64,000 nucleotides of DNA from Mactra quadrangularis. Lineage: Eukaryota > Mollusca > Bivalvia > Venerida > Mactridae. The position numbers and the translations under genes are program-made. Within the stretch, counting starts at the first letter, position 1, and the number at the start of each line of letters is the position of its first letter. Positions 54,854 to 64,000 of this stretch are shown piece after piece. A model generated the notes under the pieces. It ran no database searches and had not been told where the DNA came from. It worked only from the letters and a program-made list of their open reading frames with translations. The stretch covers positions 53,461,403 through 53,525,402 of the forward strand of contig CM046303.1 of assembly GCA_025267735.1 (NCBI GenBank), in the 5' to 3' direction.

Positions 54854-57681
54854 ACTCTACATGAAAGTCATCTTTAACATTTACAGAAAATATCACGTTT
54901 TCAGAAAAAATATTTCCCATTAACTGACATGCATAATGATTTTATTAAGTTAAAGTCAGAATTCTATTAACCATATAAATACATTTTTGTCGATTAAAAT
55001 CATTGTGTTACTTTATAATTGACATCAATAAAGTTCAATCAGTCAATTGAATACTAGATAATGGTTTTCGTTTATTTATTTAAGCTCTCATGAGCACAAT
55101 TTTGATTGTGCATCGTGAGGAAATGTTGTTTTTTGATACAATATCTCCTCCATATCAACCCTTGGGACAGTGTAACTAAAACACATCAGAAATGTTTATG
55201 GCATGAAGTTTCTTTCGAAGTAGTTCAAGAAATTCCATTTTATGTATAACAATAATTGACCTGGCACCCGAAATTAAAACAAATATTCTTGTCAGAAACT
55301 GTTAACCTTGAGGTTTCACATGTTGGTATGTGCCATAGAATCCTCTACAAAGAATATTCAAAATATAACCCTGGGTAGGGCTGTCACGATACGCCAGAAG
55401 CGTATCGCGATATATTGCAATACGCTGGCATCGTATCGCCATACGTACCACAATATATTGTGGGCTTTAAGATTCGTTGTGCCTCCACTGTATTTAACAG
55501 AAACATTGCAAATCTTACATGCAGCTACTGACAGAATCTAGCCTCTTTAAGTATTAACGGTCATTTAGGACTGTGACGCGTCTCAATCGGTTAAATTCTT
55601 GTAACTTAAGGTTACATGGAATGAACTATGGAAAACTGACGTTTTGCTACTTTTATTTCGCGAAGGGAGGAATTCTCCAATGAAATAAATGATATCGCCA
55701 AATACCAGTACATTAAAATCGTACCGCGGTACGTATTGTCGCAGCTGCTTATTGCAATACCGTTATACCGGTATATCGTGACAGCCCTACCTCTAGGGTC
55801 TAAATTGGTACCCCCTAGGGGTCACAAATTTACATTGCTAGGGTCTTATATAAGCAATGTTAACAAAGTATTCTTCTCTAAAACCGTAAAGCCAAAAGCT
55901 TCAATATTTAATTTGTGGAATCATCGCCTTTTAAAAGATCCTCTATAAACTTTTGTTTAAATGTTGCCCCTTGTGCTAGAATTTGTCCTGGTCCAGAGAT
56001 CCCAGATTCCATGCAGCTGAACATGAAAGTGTTTAAAAAAAACCTGTGTCATATGCCTTTGGAATCTACACTGTAGTCATCAGGAAGAATGTTCAGGGTT
56101 GTTAGGACTCTATTTTTCTTCTCGATGCTCGAAATAGTTCTAAGTGTAAGAATCAAAATCTGGTTAATGCTGGATCATCCCATCTAATACAATCGTCACT
56201 TTATCACTATTCTGGTACAAGGTGAGGTTTGTCCATATTGAGTATTCAATGGAGGAAGTTAATAAATTTGGACTAGCTACAAGTGTCCTTAAAGGTGCAT
56301 GCCATCAGATTAAACTTGTCTAAACACCATGTAATTTAAATATGGAATGTATCCTAACAAACAATTCACTATACTCACTATACAATCTACATTGTCCAAC
56401 CCAGCAGCCATTCTCGGGCCCCGAGGTTATCAAGATTCTCGATCTAATATTCTCGTACCCCGAGGTTAGCAAGATTCTCGATCTAACATTCTCGTACCCC
56501 GAGGTTAGCAAGATTCTCGATCTTACATTCTCGTACCCCGAGGTTAGCAAGATTCTCGATCTAACATTCTCGTACCCCGAGGTTAGCAAGATTCTCGATC
56601 TTACATTCTCGTACCCCGAGGTTATCAAGATTCTCGATCTAACATTCTCGTACCGAGAGGTTATCAAGATTCTCGAGCTAATATCGAGAATCGTGATAGC
56701 CTCTGGGAACGAGAATGCCCAACAGAATATCTACCAGTGTTTAAGTCAGAGATTACTTAAAACTCACTTATCTAAGAGGTTTTTTTTGGACTGATTATTT
56801 TGTATACTAGTGTCGCTTTTTAAGCATTTAAGTCTTACCTAAAGTTTTTTATGTGGGTATTTTTTACCTTTTTAAACTACATTTTTGAAATTGTGACACA
56901 AGCAATATTGATGATTTAATTTGTTTTTGTGTTTTTAATATTGTATCATTTACTTGGTTTAACTGTACAGTACTTTTGAACGTGTTTATGCACATGAAAA
57001 AAGTGCTGAAGAAGGGTGGTATATAACAATAATTAATCGAGAGTTCATTTTTAGTAGGCCGTTTGAGGTTTCACATTTTCAAATTTTGATTAATTAAGTG
57101 CACACCAAACGAATATCTCATTACATGTTTGGCAAACATAGAGACTATGTGAGCTTTGTTCATACGTCGCATAAACTGAATTTAATGCTAAATTTCATTG
57201 TACTATATCATCTAAGTAAGTACATGTATTACTCAAAGTGATGATAAAATCAACAATCAATTTCTACACAATTAAAAGTTATAATACCAAATGAAACTGT
57301 CAATTAACTTAAAATTGTTGAACAAAAGAGGTGCACAGTGAGTAAAGTGAATTCCATGTTATACATTCTCGTACCCAGAGGCTATCAGGATTCACGATAC
57401 TAGCCTTGATAACCTCTGGGAACGAGAATGATGTTATATGGTACATTTCCATATTCAAATAATATGGTGTTTTATATTTCAGACCTAATGTAAATGGACC
57501 TAATGAAGGTCCTGGAAGTTTTGATGAATGGTGGCAAATAGTGCTGATTATTATAGCGGTTTTATTCATCGGATGGTTTTGTTATTGTCAATTCAAAGGT
57601 CGGTGTAAACCAGAAAGAGAGGAGCAAGTCCCAAATAATCAAACTGTGATTCCACGACAGAGTATTGAACAAAGATATTGA
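53085..57681 (+). CDS. Unknown small membrane protein, isoform B (100 aa, alternative last exon)
   Basis: The same first two exons (53085-53145, 53600-53642) can splice to 57483-57681 in the same phase, completing an isoleucine codon in both cases (ATC in A, ATA in B). Isoform B continues PNVNGPNEGPGSFDEWW, then a membrane helix QIVLIIIAVLFIGWF with cysteines after it, and a tail ending TVIPRQSIEQRY. It aligns with isoform A from the helix to the C-terminus (IVVIIIAVI/IVLIIIAVL and IPRQNVPERY/IPRQSIEQRY), so the two last exons are duplicates. Exon A has its own AATAAA before exon B, as expected for alternative last exons. A separate gene with an unseen first exon between 55050 and 57480 is the alternative. 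Confidence 0.6.
53600..53642 (+). CDS. Membrane gene exon 2 (linker)
   Basis: The acceptor is CAATTTCAG, the donor GTAAGT. It encodes QVTAKKKPPLIPS, basic and proline-containing, just after the predicted signal peptide, and ends in phase 2. Confidence 0.68.
54354..54460. repeat. 107-bp foldback in membrane-gene intron 2
   Basis: CACAGGCGACCGGCACGGTA at the left pairs with CCGTGCCGGCCGCCTGTG at the right. The inner parts AGCACTATATA and TATATAGTGTTT also match around a TACATACATGTATGTA centre. Confidence 0.85.
54530..54610. repeat. (TTCTG)n microsatellite upstream of exon 3A
   Basis: About 15 TTCTG units with one TTATGC interruption end 48 bases before the exon at 54658. The unit is pyrimidine-rich in the sense direction. 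Confidence 0.95.
54658..54853 (+). CDS. Membrane gene terminal exon 3A
   Basis: The acceptor is TTGATTTTAG. It encodes TEALIVRKTDDDNPG, the helix TIVVIIIAVILALVLKCC and the tail NTQVEIPRQNVPERY, TGA. Confidence 0.72.
55027..55032 (+). terminator. Polyadenylation signal after exon 3A
   Basis: AATAAA lies 174 bp after the exon 3A stop, supporting 3A as a true terminal exon. Confidence 0.65.
55376..55789. mobile_element. hAT-like MITE with TAGGGCTGTCACGATA ends
   Basis: TAGGGCTGTCACGATA and its exact reverse complement form the 16-bp ends. The arms are rich in CGATAC-type and TATTGCAATA motifs, like the element at 15151. The flanking 8-mers ACCCTGGG and CCTCTAGG do not match well, so the duplication has decayed or the boundary is off. 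Confidence 0.7.
56409..56717. repeat. CATTCTCG hairpin, copy 1, with 39-bp tandem expansion
   Basis: It begins CATTCTCGGGCCCCGAGG and ends CCTCTGGGAACGAGAATG. The left arm unit TACCCCGAGGTTAGCAAGAT plus TCTCGATCTAACATTCTCG is repeated about six times (39 bp, frame-preserving as SYPEVSKILDLTF), whereas the right arm is single. Confidence 0.9.
57364..57430. repeat. CATTCTCG hairpin, copy 2
   Basis: A 67-bp inverted repeat: CATTCTCGTACCCAGAGGCT faces AACCTCTGGGAACGAGAATG. It ends 52 bases before exon 3B. Confidence 0.9.
57483..57681 (+). CDS. Membrane gene alternative terminal exon 3B
   Basis: The acceptor is TATATTTCAG. It encodes PNVNGPNEGPGSFDEWW, the helix QIVLIIIAVLFIGWFCYC and the tail NNQTVIPRQSIEQRY, TGA at 57679-57681. 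No clear AATAAA follows within 350 bp. Confidence 0.65.
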
Positions 57682-57931
57682 AATAACTATCTAAAAACCA
57701 CATTGCTTCCGCGACAGAATACTAAACATGTACTTACACCTTATTAGTAAATGGGACAATAGACATTGAATTAAGCAGACATTTCAGAAATGTGTATTTA
57801 CAAGTGTAAATCATTATTGTTTAACTGGAAATCATTACCAGACATTTTAAATTTGCCGGAGCACGGAAGCTAAAAATAAGCATGCATCTAGATATAACCA
57901 TGCACCATGAATACATTGGTCACACTATTCC

Positions 57932-57937
57932 TTTATT
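57932..57937 (-). terminator. Polyadenylation signal of the - strand small gene
   Basis: TTTATT here is AATAAA on the - strand, about 130 bp after that gene's stop codon. Confidence 0.6.
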
Positions 57938-58064
57938 GGAAATAGAAACGGAATATGACATTTTGAGAGAAAATTCTTCTAAAATATATTTTGGTACACA
58001 GCTGTACCATTCTTTGGTCCTTAAAAGGACCGTTTGAGCTGCAAAAGAAAGCGCCAAGTCTTGT

Positions 58065-58397
58065 CTACGATTCGTCTTCTTCTTGGTACTCGTCAACAAT
58101 GAGTACATCTTCTCCAAATAAGTGTCTTCTGATTTCAGCAACTTGTTCTGCTTGCACGTGAGCGTATTCATAGTACATATTCCTGACTCCTTCCATTACA
58201 GCAAGCTTGAGACGTAAATTGTACCGAAAACGATGAAAATTTGCTTCTTTCGCTCTAATGTAGCGTTTCTTCATGTCTTCAAGACGTTTGTTCAGAAGTG
58301 TTAGTTGGACGCATGATTTTCTGAACTTCCTCTCTGCGTCAATGAGCGACTGTTGAGCCAAATCAATAATGATTTCATCTACCTTTGGGTCTGACAT
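58065..58397 (-). CDS. Unknown intronless small protein, paralogue A (110 aa)
   Basis: The first ATG in frame is at 58397 (MSDPKVDEIIIDLAQQ); the frame upstream has no ATG. The protein is charged and helix-prone. A first part, AERKFRKSCVQLTLLNKRLE (about residues 21-40), probably forms a coiled coil. The most conserved core reads FRYNLRLKLAV then EGVRNMYYEYA and QAEQVAE. It ends LFGEDVLIVDE and an acidic QEEDES tail. There is no signal peptide or membrane segment. About half of the positions match paralogue B on the other strand. Conservation of frame, length and core between two divergent copies is the main evidence that it is a real gene. I recognise no family. Confidence 0.8.
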   Translation of the reverse strand: MSDPKVDEIIIDLAQQSLIDAERKFRKSCVQLTLLNKRLEDMKKRYIRAKEANFHRFRYNLRLKLAVMEGVRNMYYEYAHVQAEQVAEIRRHLFGEDVLIVDEYQEEDES

Positions 58398-58485
58398 ATT
58401 TGTCTCGTATGATGAATTAGTCAAATTAACTCTTTGCTTGATTAACGCAAATGCAATTGTGATGCATTGAAGAAAAAAATCTCCA

Positions 58486-58494
58486 TTTATATAA
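58486..58494 (-). promoter_or_regulatory. TATA box of paralogue A
   Basis: The - strand reads CCTTATATAAATGG, with the TATATAAA core about 90 bp before the ATG. The spacing nearly equals that of paralogue B. Confidence 0.65.
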
Positions 58495-59268
58495 GGTATG
58501 TTAACAGCAATATGTCAAATACCACTGAATTAATGTTGACACCTGACAACATATTTGTTTGCGCATTTTTCGCACCTGATTATCGGTCTGTTGTTGCGTC
58601 TATTATGTTGTTAATTAATCACATTACTGAGTGATTGCCACATTATCTTGTTTAATTTTTGTGAAAACTTAAGCCGATTAAATTAAATTATTAAACATAT
58701 GATGTTTTTGTAAACAAAATATTTTAAATGCACATACATGTTTGTGCATAAAATTCGATGCGAAATCAAACCTAATTTTGGCACATACTTAACAAAATAG
58801 ATTATAATCCATGTTCACATACATGTATACTGTAATGCATTAAACAAGCAAGTACTTGTACCTGCCACAACATGATAAATAAAAATGCCAACCGTTTTTA
58901 TGATCTAGGCGATGGTACTTAATAAACATTTTTATTGTACTTCAATCAGAATAACGACCTGTTATGATTTCATCTGAGATTGTTTTATCATTTTATTTTA
59001 AGAAACTGACATGAACGATTAAATAGGGAAGCCAAAAAGGAAAGAAATTGTATTGTGTCGGTTCAACTTCATACAATTGAACTTGTTTTTAATAAAATAT
59101 TTTATGGGTTACACACTATTCCACTATCAACATTGTAACACTTTCATTTATAATAAAGCCTATCTCGTGAGCAAAAATAACATCAATACAAATAGAAGAA
59201 TTCCTAAGAAATATCTGATAAAGTACATGTATAATAGCATAGTTTAGCTTAAAATGTAAATTATTAAC

Positions 59269-59343
59269 CATTCTCGGTCCCAGAGTCTAGTAGGATTCTA
59301 GCTATAGTATTGAGAATCCTACTAAACTCTGGTAACGAGAATG
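59269..59343. repeat. CATTCTCG hairpin, copy 3
   Basis: CATTCTCGGTCCCAGAGTCT and AGTAGGATTCT face AGAATCCTACT and AACTCTGGTAACGAGAATG, making a 75-bp hairpin in the interval between the divergent paralogues. Confidence 0.9.
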
Positions 59344-59852
59344 ATTATTAACATGCTATCTTTATCTTTTGGGTATGTATTTTGTTGGAGCAGTCACGCG
59401 GTAGGTCTATGTGTTGAAATTTTCTAGCTAGGTACATTGTGAGACCTTATTAAACAGAGTCTCTGCATCAACAAAGTAGTGAGTTGTTGCCTATGAGAGA
59501 AGCACAATATTTACCATGTACGATATTATAGTAATCACACGTAAAATATGTAATACATGTACTATGTTACATTTATTTCTTTTGTATTTGTTATGTCATT
59601 GCTTTTGTATGTATAATTATATGTCTCGTAAATATGTTACTACTCTCCAGATTAGGAGGAAATAAAGAAATATATCTGTCTGTACAAAAGTAAAGAATAA
59701 AACCACTCCTGTTGACAAGGAGATTGGTAAATGTATATCAAACCGATGACCAGAATTAAATCGCTGCCAAGTCAGTAACTAGACCATACAAACAATTTAA
59801 AAATACAAATATTGCGTCTATTCAATTATAAGTTAAAGTTCATAAACAATAT

Positions 59853-59927
59853 CATTCTCGGACGCAGAGGCTATAAGAATTTTCGATACTAGCTCCAGAC
59901 TCTAGACAACAATTGGGTACGAGAATG
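59853..59927. repeat. CATTCTCG hairpin, copy 4, degenerate right arm
   Basis: CATTCTCGGACGCAGAGGCT opens it and TTGGGTACGAGAATG closes it. The inner right arm has diverged. Confidence 0.8.
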
Positions 59928-61230
59928 AACAAAGATCAAATAAGTTGATTTTGCATCATGATCTTAAATGTATGTGTTGATCTATCTTATTTTGATTACT
60001 ACATTATCAACATGCGAGTATCAAAATAAACATTTGTGTCGTAGTTTGCTATAGTGCCAGTCTCGGTGGTGGTGCTTACAAGTAGTAGTTTGAACAATTA
60101 CGGTATATACAGTTTATTTGATACTCTCATTATTATTATCATGTTTTGTAAATAATCCCAAGCTGTACATAACCTGGATTAAATAAAAAGTATACATGTA
60201 TGTTCTGTTCTTTTATAATTATTGTATGGCGTCATATCCGGCTCCCCGTGTTTGATTCTCAAACCCTTCACAAAACGTGAATTCCCCACTACTGGAAGTT
60301 ATTGTCCCTTTGGAAGGATACGTGATTATTTATAAAAGCAAATAGTCATGGAAGCAGTTTTTGTAATGATATTTTACAGACAAGTTGATAAAAGCGACCA
60401 AATCCTCTATCCATTGGATTGTTAATGATAGTCGGATATTAAAATGATGAATGTATAAACTAAAACATCGTGGTTTGACCAAGATGAACTGAGAGAAATG
60501 AACAAGTAATGCATACTTCCACATTCTTGCATCGTAAATGGTCGTAGTTTTAATTTTATTAATCAGGGCAAAAGAATACTGTATTAAATTATGATTTTGA
60601 GGCATTAATTGGGGTAGATATTAGACTTTCGTTGTTTTCAATTAAACAGGGCAGACTCTACATACAAGTACGATTTACAATTCAAAAATCGTAGAATGAA
60701 AGACAAAATTGACTACTACTCAGAAATTTCTTCATCAAATGTGATGGAATCTATCTGAGCCGATCATACAGAAGGGATTCAAAAGGCTCGGAAGAACTTG
60801 GTCAAACTTTTGCTACCTTTAATGGACATAACATACGGTCACAAGTTATTATTTAACACCCGCATGCATTTTAATTGTTTTCAAATAAAACTATATGAAT
60901 TCGTATAATGTATCTATTATCTAGAGTTACTGTTTTTGAACGGAACAGAACAGAATGCATCGGATACTGAAAGGTAAAAATAAGACATCTGTCAAAAAGT
61001 AGCGGCATATTGTAATTACGCCATTACATTGTTTGCCAAACATTTATCAAATGAGCGATTATAATTGAATTGAGTAAATGGTGTTTGTCATTTTGATTGA
61101 TCAAAGATCCGCACCAGTCAACCGTTAAACTAAACATGTCAAACGTGACAATTGATTATCAAACAAAAATAAATAAGTTTATAATAACATATGTCAAGGA
61201 TTAGCAATATTTAAGTTATTTGTGTCTAGA
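59928..61230. other. Intergenic between divergent paralogues, nothing recognised
   Basis: AT-rich, without exons or bounded elements. It presumably contains the upstream regulatory sequence of paralogue B. Confidence 0.45.
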
Positions 61231-61244
61231 TTGTCCAATGATGG

Positions 61245-61255
61245 TATATAAATAG
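61245..61255 (+). promoter_or_regulatory. TATA box of paralogue B
   Basis: TATATAAATAG lies 97 bp before the ATG, with a CCAAT at 61235-61239 just before it. The mirror arrangement at 58486-58494 supports a shared promoter design. Confidence 0.7.
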
Positions 61256-61341
61256 AAGGCAATTAGAATGTTTTCATTATATTTGTCTTTAAAAAATATT
61301 CGATTAATTCGAGTAAATTTGCAAGAACATATTCTTTGAAA

Positions 61342-61695
61342 ATGTCGTCTGCTGAAAAATCTTCGAAGCGTGTTGGCGAACATTTATTACTTAAGGAAGC
61401 TGAAAGGAAGTTCCATAAGTCTTGTAGTCAAATATTTCTTCTCAACAGTCATCTAGATGGCATTCAAGAACGCTACGGAAAGGCTAAAAGAGAAAACTTC
61501 CGGTGTTTCCGGTACAATCTACGACTGAAGTTAGCCGTTGTTGAGGGGGTGAGAAATATGTACTACGAGTATGCCTACAAACAAGCAGAGATAGTGGCTG
61601 ACCTGAGACTGAAGTTGTTTGGTGAAAATGTTCAAATAGTCACAACAGACGACGAGAGTGAATCATCAACAGACACAGAAGACGATTCCCAGTGA
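61342..61695 (+). CDS. Unknown intronless small protein, paralogue B (117 aa)
   Basis: The first ATG is at 61342 (MSSAEKSSKRVGEH); the in-frame TTG six bases earlier is not needed. The order of parts is as in paralogue A: AERKFHKSCSQIFLLNSHLD, a basic RYGKAKRENF, the core FRYNLRLKLAV / EGVRNMYYEYA, QAEIVADLR and LFGENVQIV. The acidic Ser/Thr-rich tail DDESESSTDTEDDSQ is longer than in A. Helical, soluble, probably cytoplasmic or nuclear. No intron is needed for an intact frame. The pair is about 3 kb apart and divergent, which suggests an inverted local duplication. Function unknown. Confidence 0.82.
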   Translation: MSSAEKSSKRVGEHLLLKEAERKFHKSCSQIFLLNSHLDGIQERYGKAKRENFRCFRYNLRLKLAVVEGVRNMYYEYAYKQAEIVADLRLKLFGENVQIVTTDDESESSTDTEDDSQ

Positions 61696-62548
61696 TACTG
61701 CTGGCTAAACACAGCCCTTTTCAGGGCTAATTGATGTTCCTTGTTTAAAGGGACTCATATTATGTCAAGGAGAATCTAATTCTCAACGTATGTCACTGAG
61801 CATTACATTTTTATGGCCTACATAGCACTGACTCCAGCATCGAAGGAAATACTTTCTGATTGAGGAAAGAGGCTTTAATTTTCCAATGTGCAAAAAAGCA
61901 TTTTTATCAGTCTGGTTTAGTGTAAATGACCTAACTTACTGTCCTGAATTTATTGTTGAGTATATATGGCAATGTATGGGAAGCCTTTATGGTAAAATGT
62001 ACCAACAATTTAGCAACATAATTTTTTATGGCGAACTTTAACCTAATTTTTGAGCAATACTCATTTAAGTTTATTGTATGGAAGGTGATAGATATAATCC
62101 AAAGACTAGAAACAATACTATATACAATGTACGCTAGTCCTGTATGTTAAAGACCCTAATTTCTCTTTCAACTCGATGAAATACTTCACTAAAACCAGTA
62201 CATATAGCAGTAAAACATATGTTTCATCTGACTACAAGTAAGGCTACACCCCCCATTTTTAGCAAGGTAACTACTCCCCTGCAGTCTTCCAGAAGTGTAG
62301 GGATAACTTGAAGAAAAACAAAGCTTTTTTTCCTTTGCTATCCCCAGCATTGCCCCAGGGGTGGGGGTTACTCGTGTGTAAGAAAGTTATGGGGTTACTG
62401 GTGCATAAGTAAGAGGAACGTTATCGGAACAATAAACCATTAAAACAGGAACAATTGTAATATTATTTATCAATTATTTTATTAATATTTTAACACACAA
62501 TTCTAGTATATAACACACAGTCATCTTTAACAATGTATCAAACAATTA
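61696..62548. other. 3' flank of paralogue B
   Basis: No coding content is seen. AATAAA at 62431-62436 is the first clear polyadenylation signal on the + strand, giving a 3' UTR of about 740 bases if used. Confidence 0.45.
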
Positions 62549-63207
62549 GGCTGGTATTCCATTCATACGGGAGCGCGACGTGAACGTTTAGCGTGAAACT
62601 TGAACGTGAGGCGTGAGTTTTCACGCTCACACTATTCCATTCATCTTGTTAGCGAGAATACAATGGGAACTTTAATGTATGGTTAGTCATCCCTTATGGC
62701 ATGATAATTTAATAGTTGAATTTTGTTATTACAACAGAATTGTCATATGAATGCTTGCAAAAACTACACACACTTAAATTAACATTGTTTTGCAACTGAA
62801 ATTAATTTATGTTAGGTATACCTTTCAAGCCAAGAATTTTAAGGGTCAGTAATTATCTGCAATGTGTTCTGTTCTGCAACGCCAGGTCTTTGATGTCCAT
62901 GTTCCTGTACTCGTTTAAGGACTTGTCTCACAGAACAGGGCATTTTTAATGGCTTCAATAAGTTTTTCTGCTGCATCTTGCATAGATAGAGGACCTTTGG
63001 TGGCTTCACTTTCGTTAATGCCGGGCATGAACATGAAAAATCACTACATGTAGCCATGGGTTTCACGCTCGGGTTACATGGTCACATGTCATAAATTAGC
63101 GTTTCAAGCTAATATGGAATACATACAATAGAAAATCGTGTGTTTGATTTTTCACGTTCGCGCTTCACGTGCACGCTACACGTTCCCGTATGAATGGAAT
63201 ACCGACC
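62549..63207. mobile_element. PIF/Harbinger-like MITE with TTA duplications
   Basis: GGCTGGTATTCCATTCATAC and the complement of the right end, GGTCGGTATTCCATTCATAC, match at all but two bases and both continue GGGA. TTA lies at 62546-62548 and 63208-63210, the 3-bp duplication typical of PIF/Harbinger. Subterminal CACGCT/AACGTG motifs recur. The interior frame (63066-62839, - strand) has no recognisable domain. Confidence 0.85.
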
Positions 63208-63345
63208 TTAGACAGTAAACGTAATTACTCCAACAAGTAAAAAATCTATATTTACAAGGTAGGACAAATCAGGACATTATCAGATTAAAATACATTGAGT
63301 CAATAGACTACATATACTGCCCTTTATCCTAATTAAAACTATTTT

Positions 63346-63540
63346 TTATATTTGTGTACTTTGAACATCATAATTTACTACAAGAAGACTCAATTTGTAG
63401 AAAATATTGAATTGTAACAGAAAAGATGAAAAAAAACATTCAGCTCTCTGAGAGACAAATTTACTTGTGGTGGCAGTGGTTATTGATTTAATAAAGGGAA
63501 ATAACTGCTGCTGGGAGTTTGGGGTTTTCCATGCATATAG
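63346..63540 (-). repeat. Interspersed repeat with a conserved reading frame, copy 2
   Basis: This is the homologue of 5313-5498 on the opposite strand: FPFIKSITTATTSKFVSQRAE and LLVVNYDVQST are shared. The first part also matches AAACTCC...CCCTTTAT found in the Helitron. Confidence 0.65.
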
Positions 63541-63779
63541 TACAGTTACCACAGAGTACTTTCCAATGAGAAATTTAACCTTTTAGTACTATGTACACAT
63601 ATTTTCTTAAAAAGCAGTTAAAGATTATAAGTAAAGTATGCCTGGTATAAACCCCCATTAAACTTGAAAACCAGATATAGTCTACAGACAGATTAAACAG
63701 AATATTTCCTATTGTCATAGATGTCATTGCATACATTTATATAATGCACTTTAATTGATTTACTTTTACACTTATTTTT

Positions 63780-64000
63780 AATGCTGTGTCAACACAATAT
63801 TTTTAGGTTATTTTACGACATGCAGTGCACCTAACCTAGCTTTCCTGGACCCATGTCTATAACCAGTACTCACCTACCCTTGCACAAGGCCGGAAATTTC
63901 TCTACACACCTTATTAACGGAGGAAAATCAACATAACTGTCAAGTTTTCACAAAAGGGTATAACCTCCGGGTGTGGGATTCAAACCAATATCCCCTTCGG
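63780..64000 (-). mobile_element. SINE-B, reverse strand, cut by the window edge
   Basis: The + strand shows GTGCACCTAACCTAGCTTTC, TGGACCCATGTCTATAACCA, GGAGGAAAATCAACATAACT and GGTATAACCTCCGGGTGTGG, the SINE-B body and box B in reverse. The tRNA head continues beyond the window. Confidence 0.8.

Noticed and set aside
56320..56794. Frames with SYPEVSKILDLTF / ENVRSRILLTSGY repeats on both strands
   Set aside because: Both strands are open because the 39-bp unit is a multiple of three; it is a hairpin-derived satellite.

Overview
The window looks like nuclear DNA of a lophotrochozoan animal, most likely a bivalve mollusc. It is AT-rich. Its genes have short exons, GT-AG introns and AATAAA signals. 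It is full of tRNA-derived SINEs, short inverted-repeat elements and microsatellites, plus a TATACCCCCG-type repeat that I associate with bivalve genomes. The phylum call is inference; no bacterial or viral gene is visible.

Layout. (1) 1-5.1 kb, + strand: the last two coding exons of a mitochondrial tyrosyl-tRNA synthetase (YARS2), encoding the C-terminal S4-like end. The upstream sequence is intron-like and repeat-rich. (2) 6.6-17.8 kb, + strand: an eight-coding-exon gene that I could join completely in frame. It encodes a 934-residue protein with about 18 C2H2 zinc fingers. (3) 24.0-43.3 kb, + strand: a complete four-exon CDR2/CDR2L homologue (445 residues) with a 12-kb first intron filled with mobile elements. 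(4) 53.1-57.7 kb, + strand: an unrecognised small secretory-pathway gene. A signal-peptide exon and a short linker exon can splice in the same phase to either of two homologous terminal exons, giving two predicted single-pass membrane proteins of 99 and 100 residues. (5) 58.1 kb (- strand) and 61.3 kb (+ strand): two intronless, divergently transcribed paralogues of 110 and 117 residues, each with a TATA box about 90-100 bp before its ATG. I do not recognise the family.

The rest is mostly transposon-derived. It includes at least three tRNA-derived SINE families (called A, B and C here), a non-autonomous Helitron with both ends intact, and a PIF/Harbinger-like MITE with TTA duplications. There are also hAT-like and TA-flanked MITEs, two copies of a pogo/Tigger-like element, and several long foldback elements with clear target-site duplications. 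A small family of hairpins with CATTCTCG / CGAGAATG ends clusters only around genes 4 and 5. In one copy an arm has expanded into a 39-bp tandem array.

The genes do not form an obvious pathway. The most unusual part is 53-62 kb, where a taxon-restricted-looking small membrane protein gene with duplicated last exons sits beside a divergent pair of unknown intronless genes, with the private hairpin family scattered among them. All exon joins were made by reading frame and splice consensus and have not been tested against transcripts.
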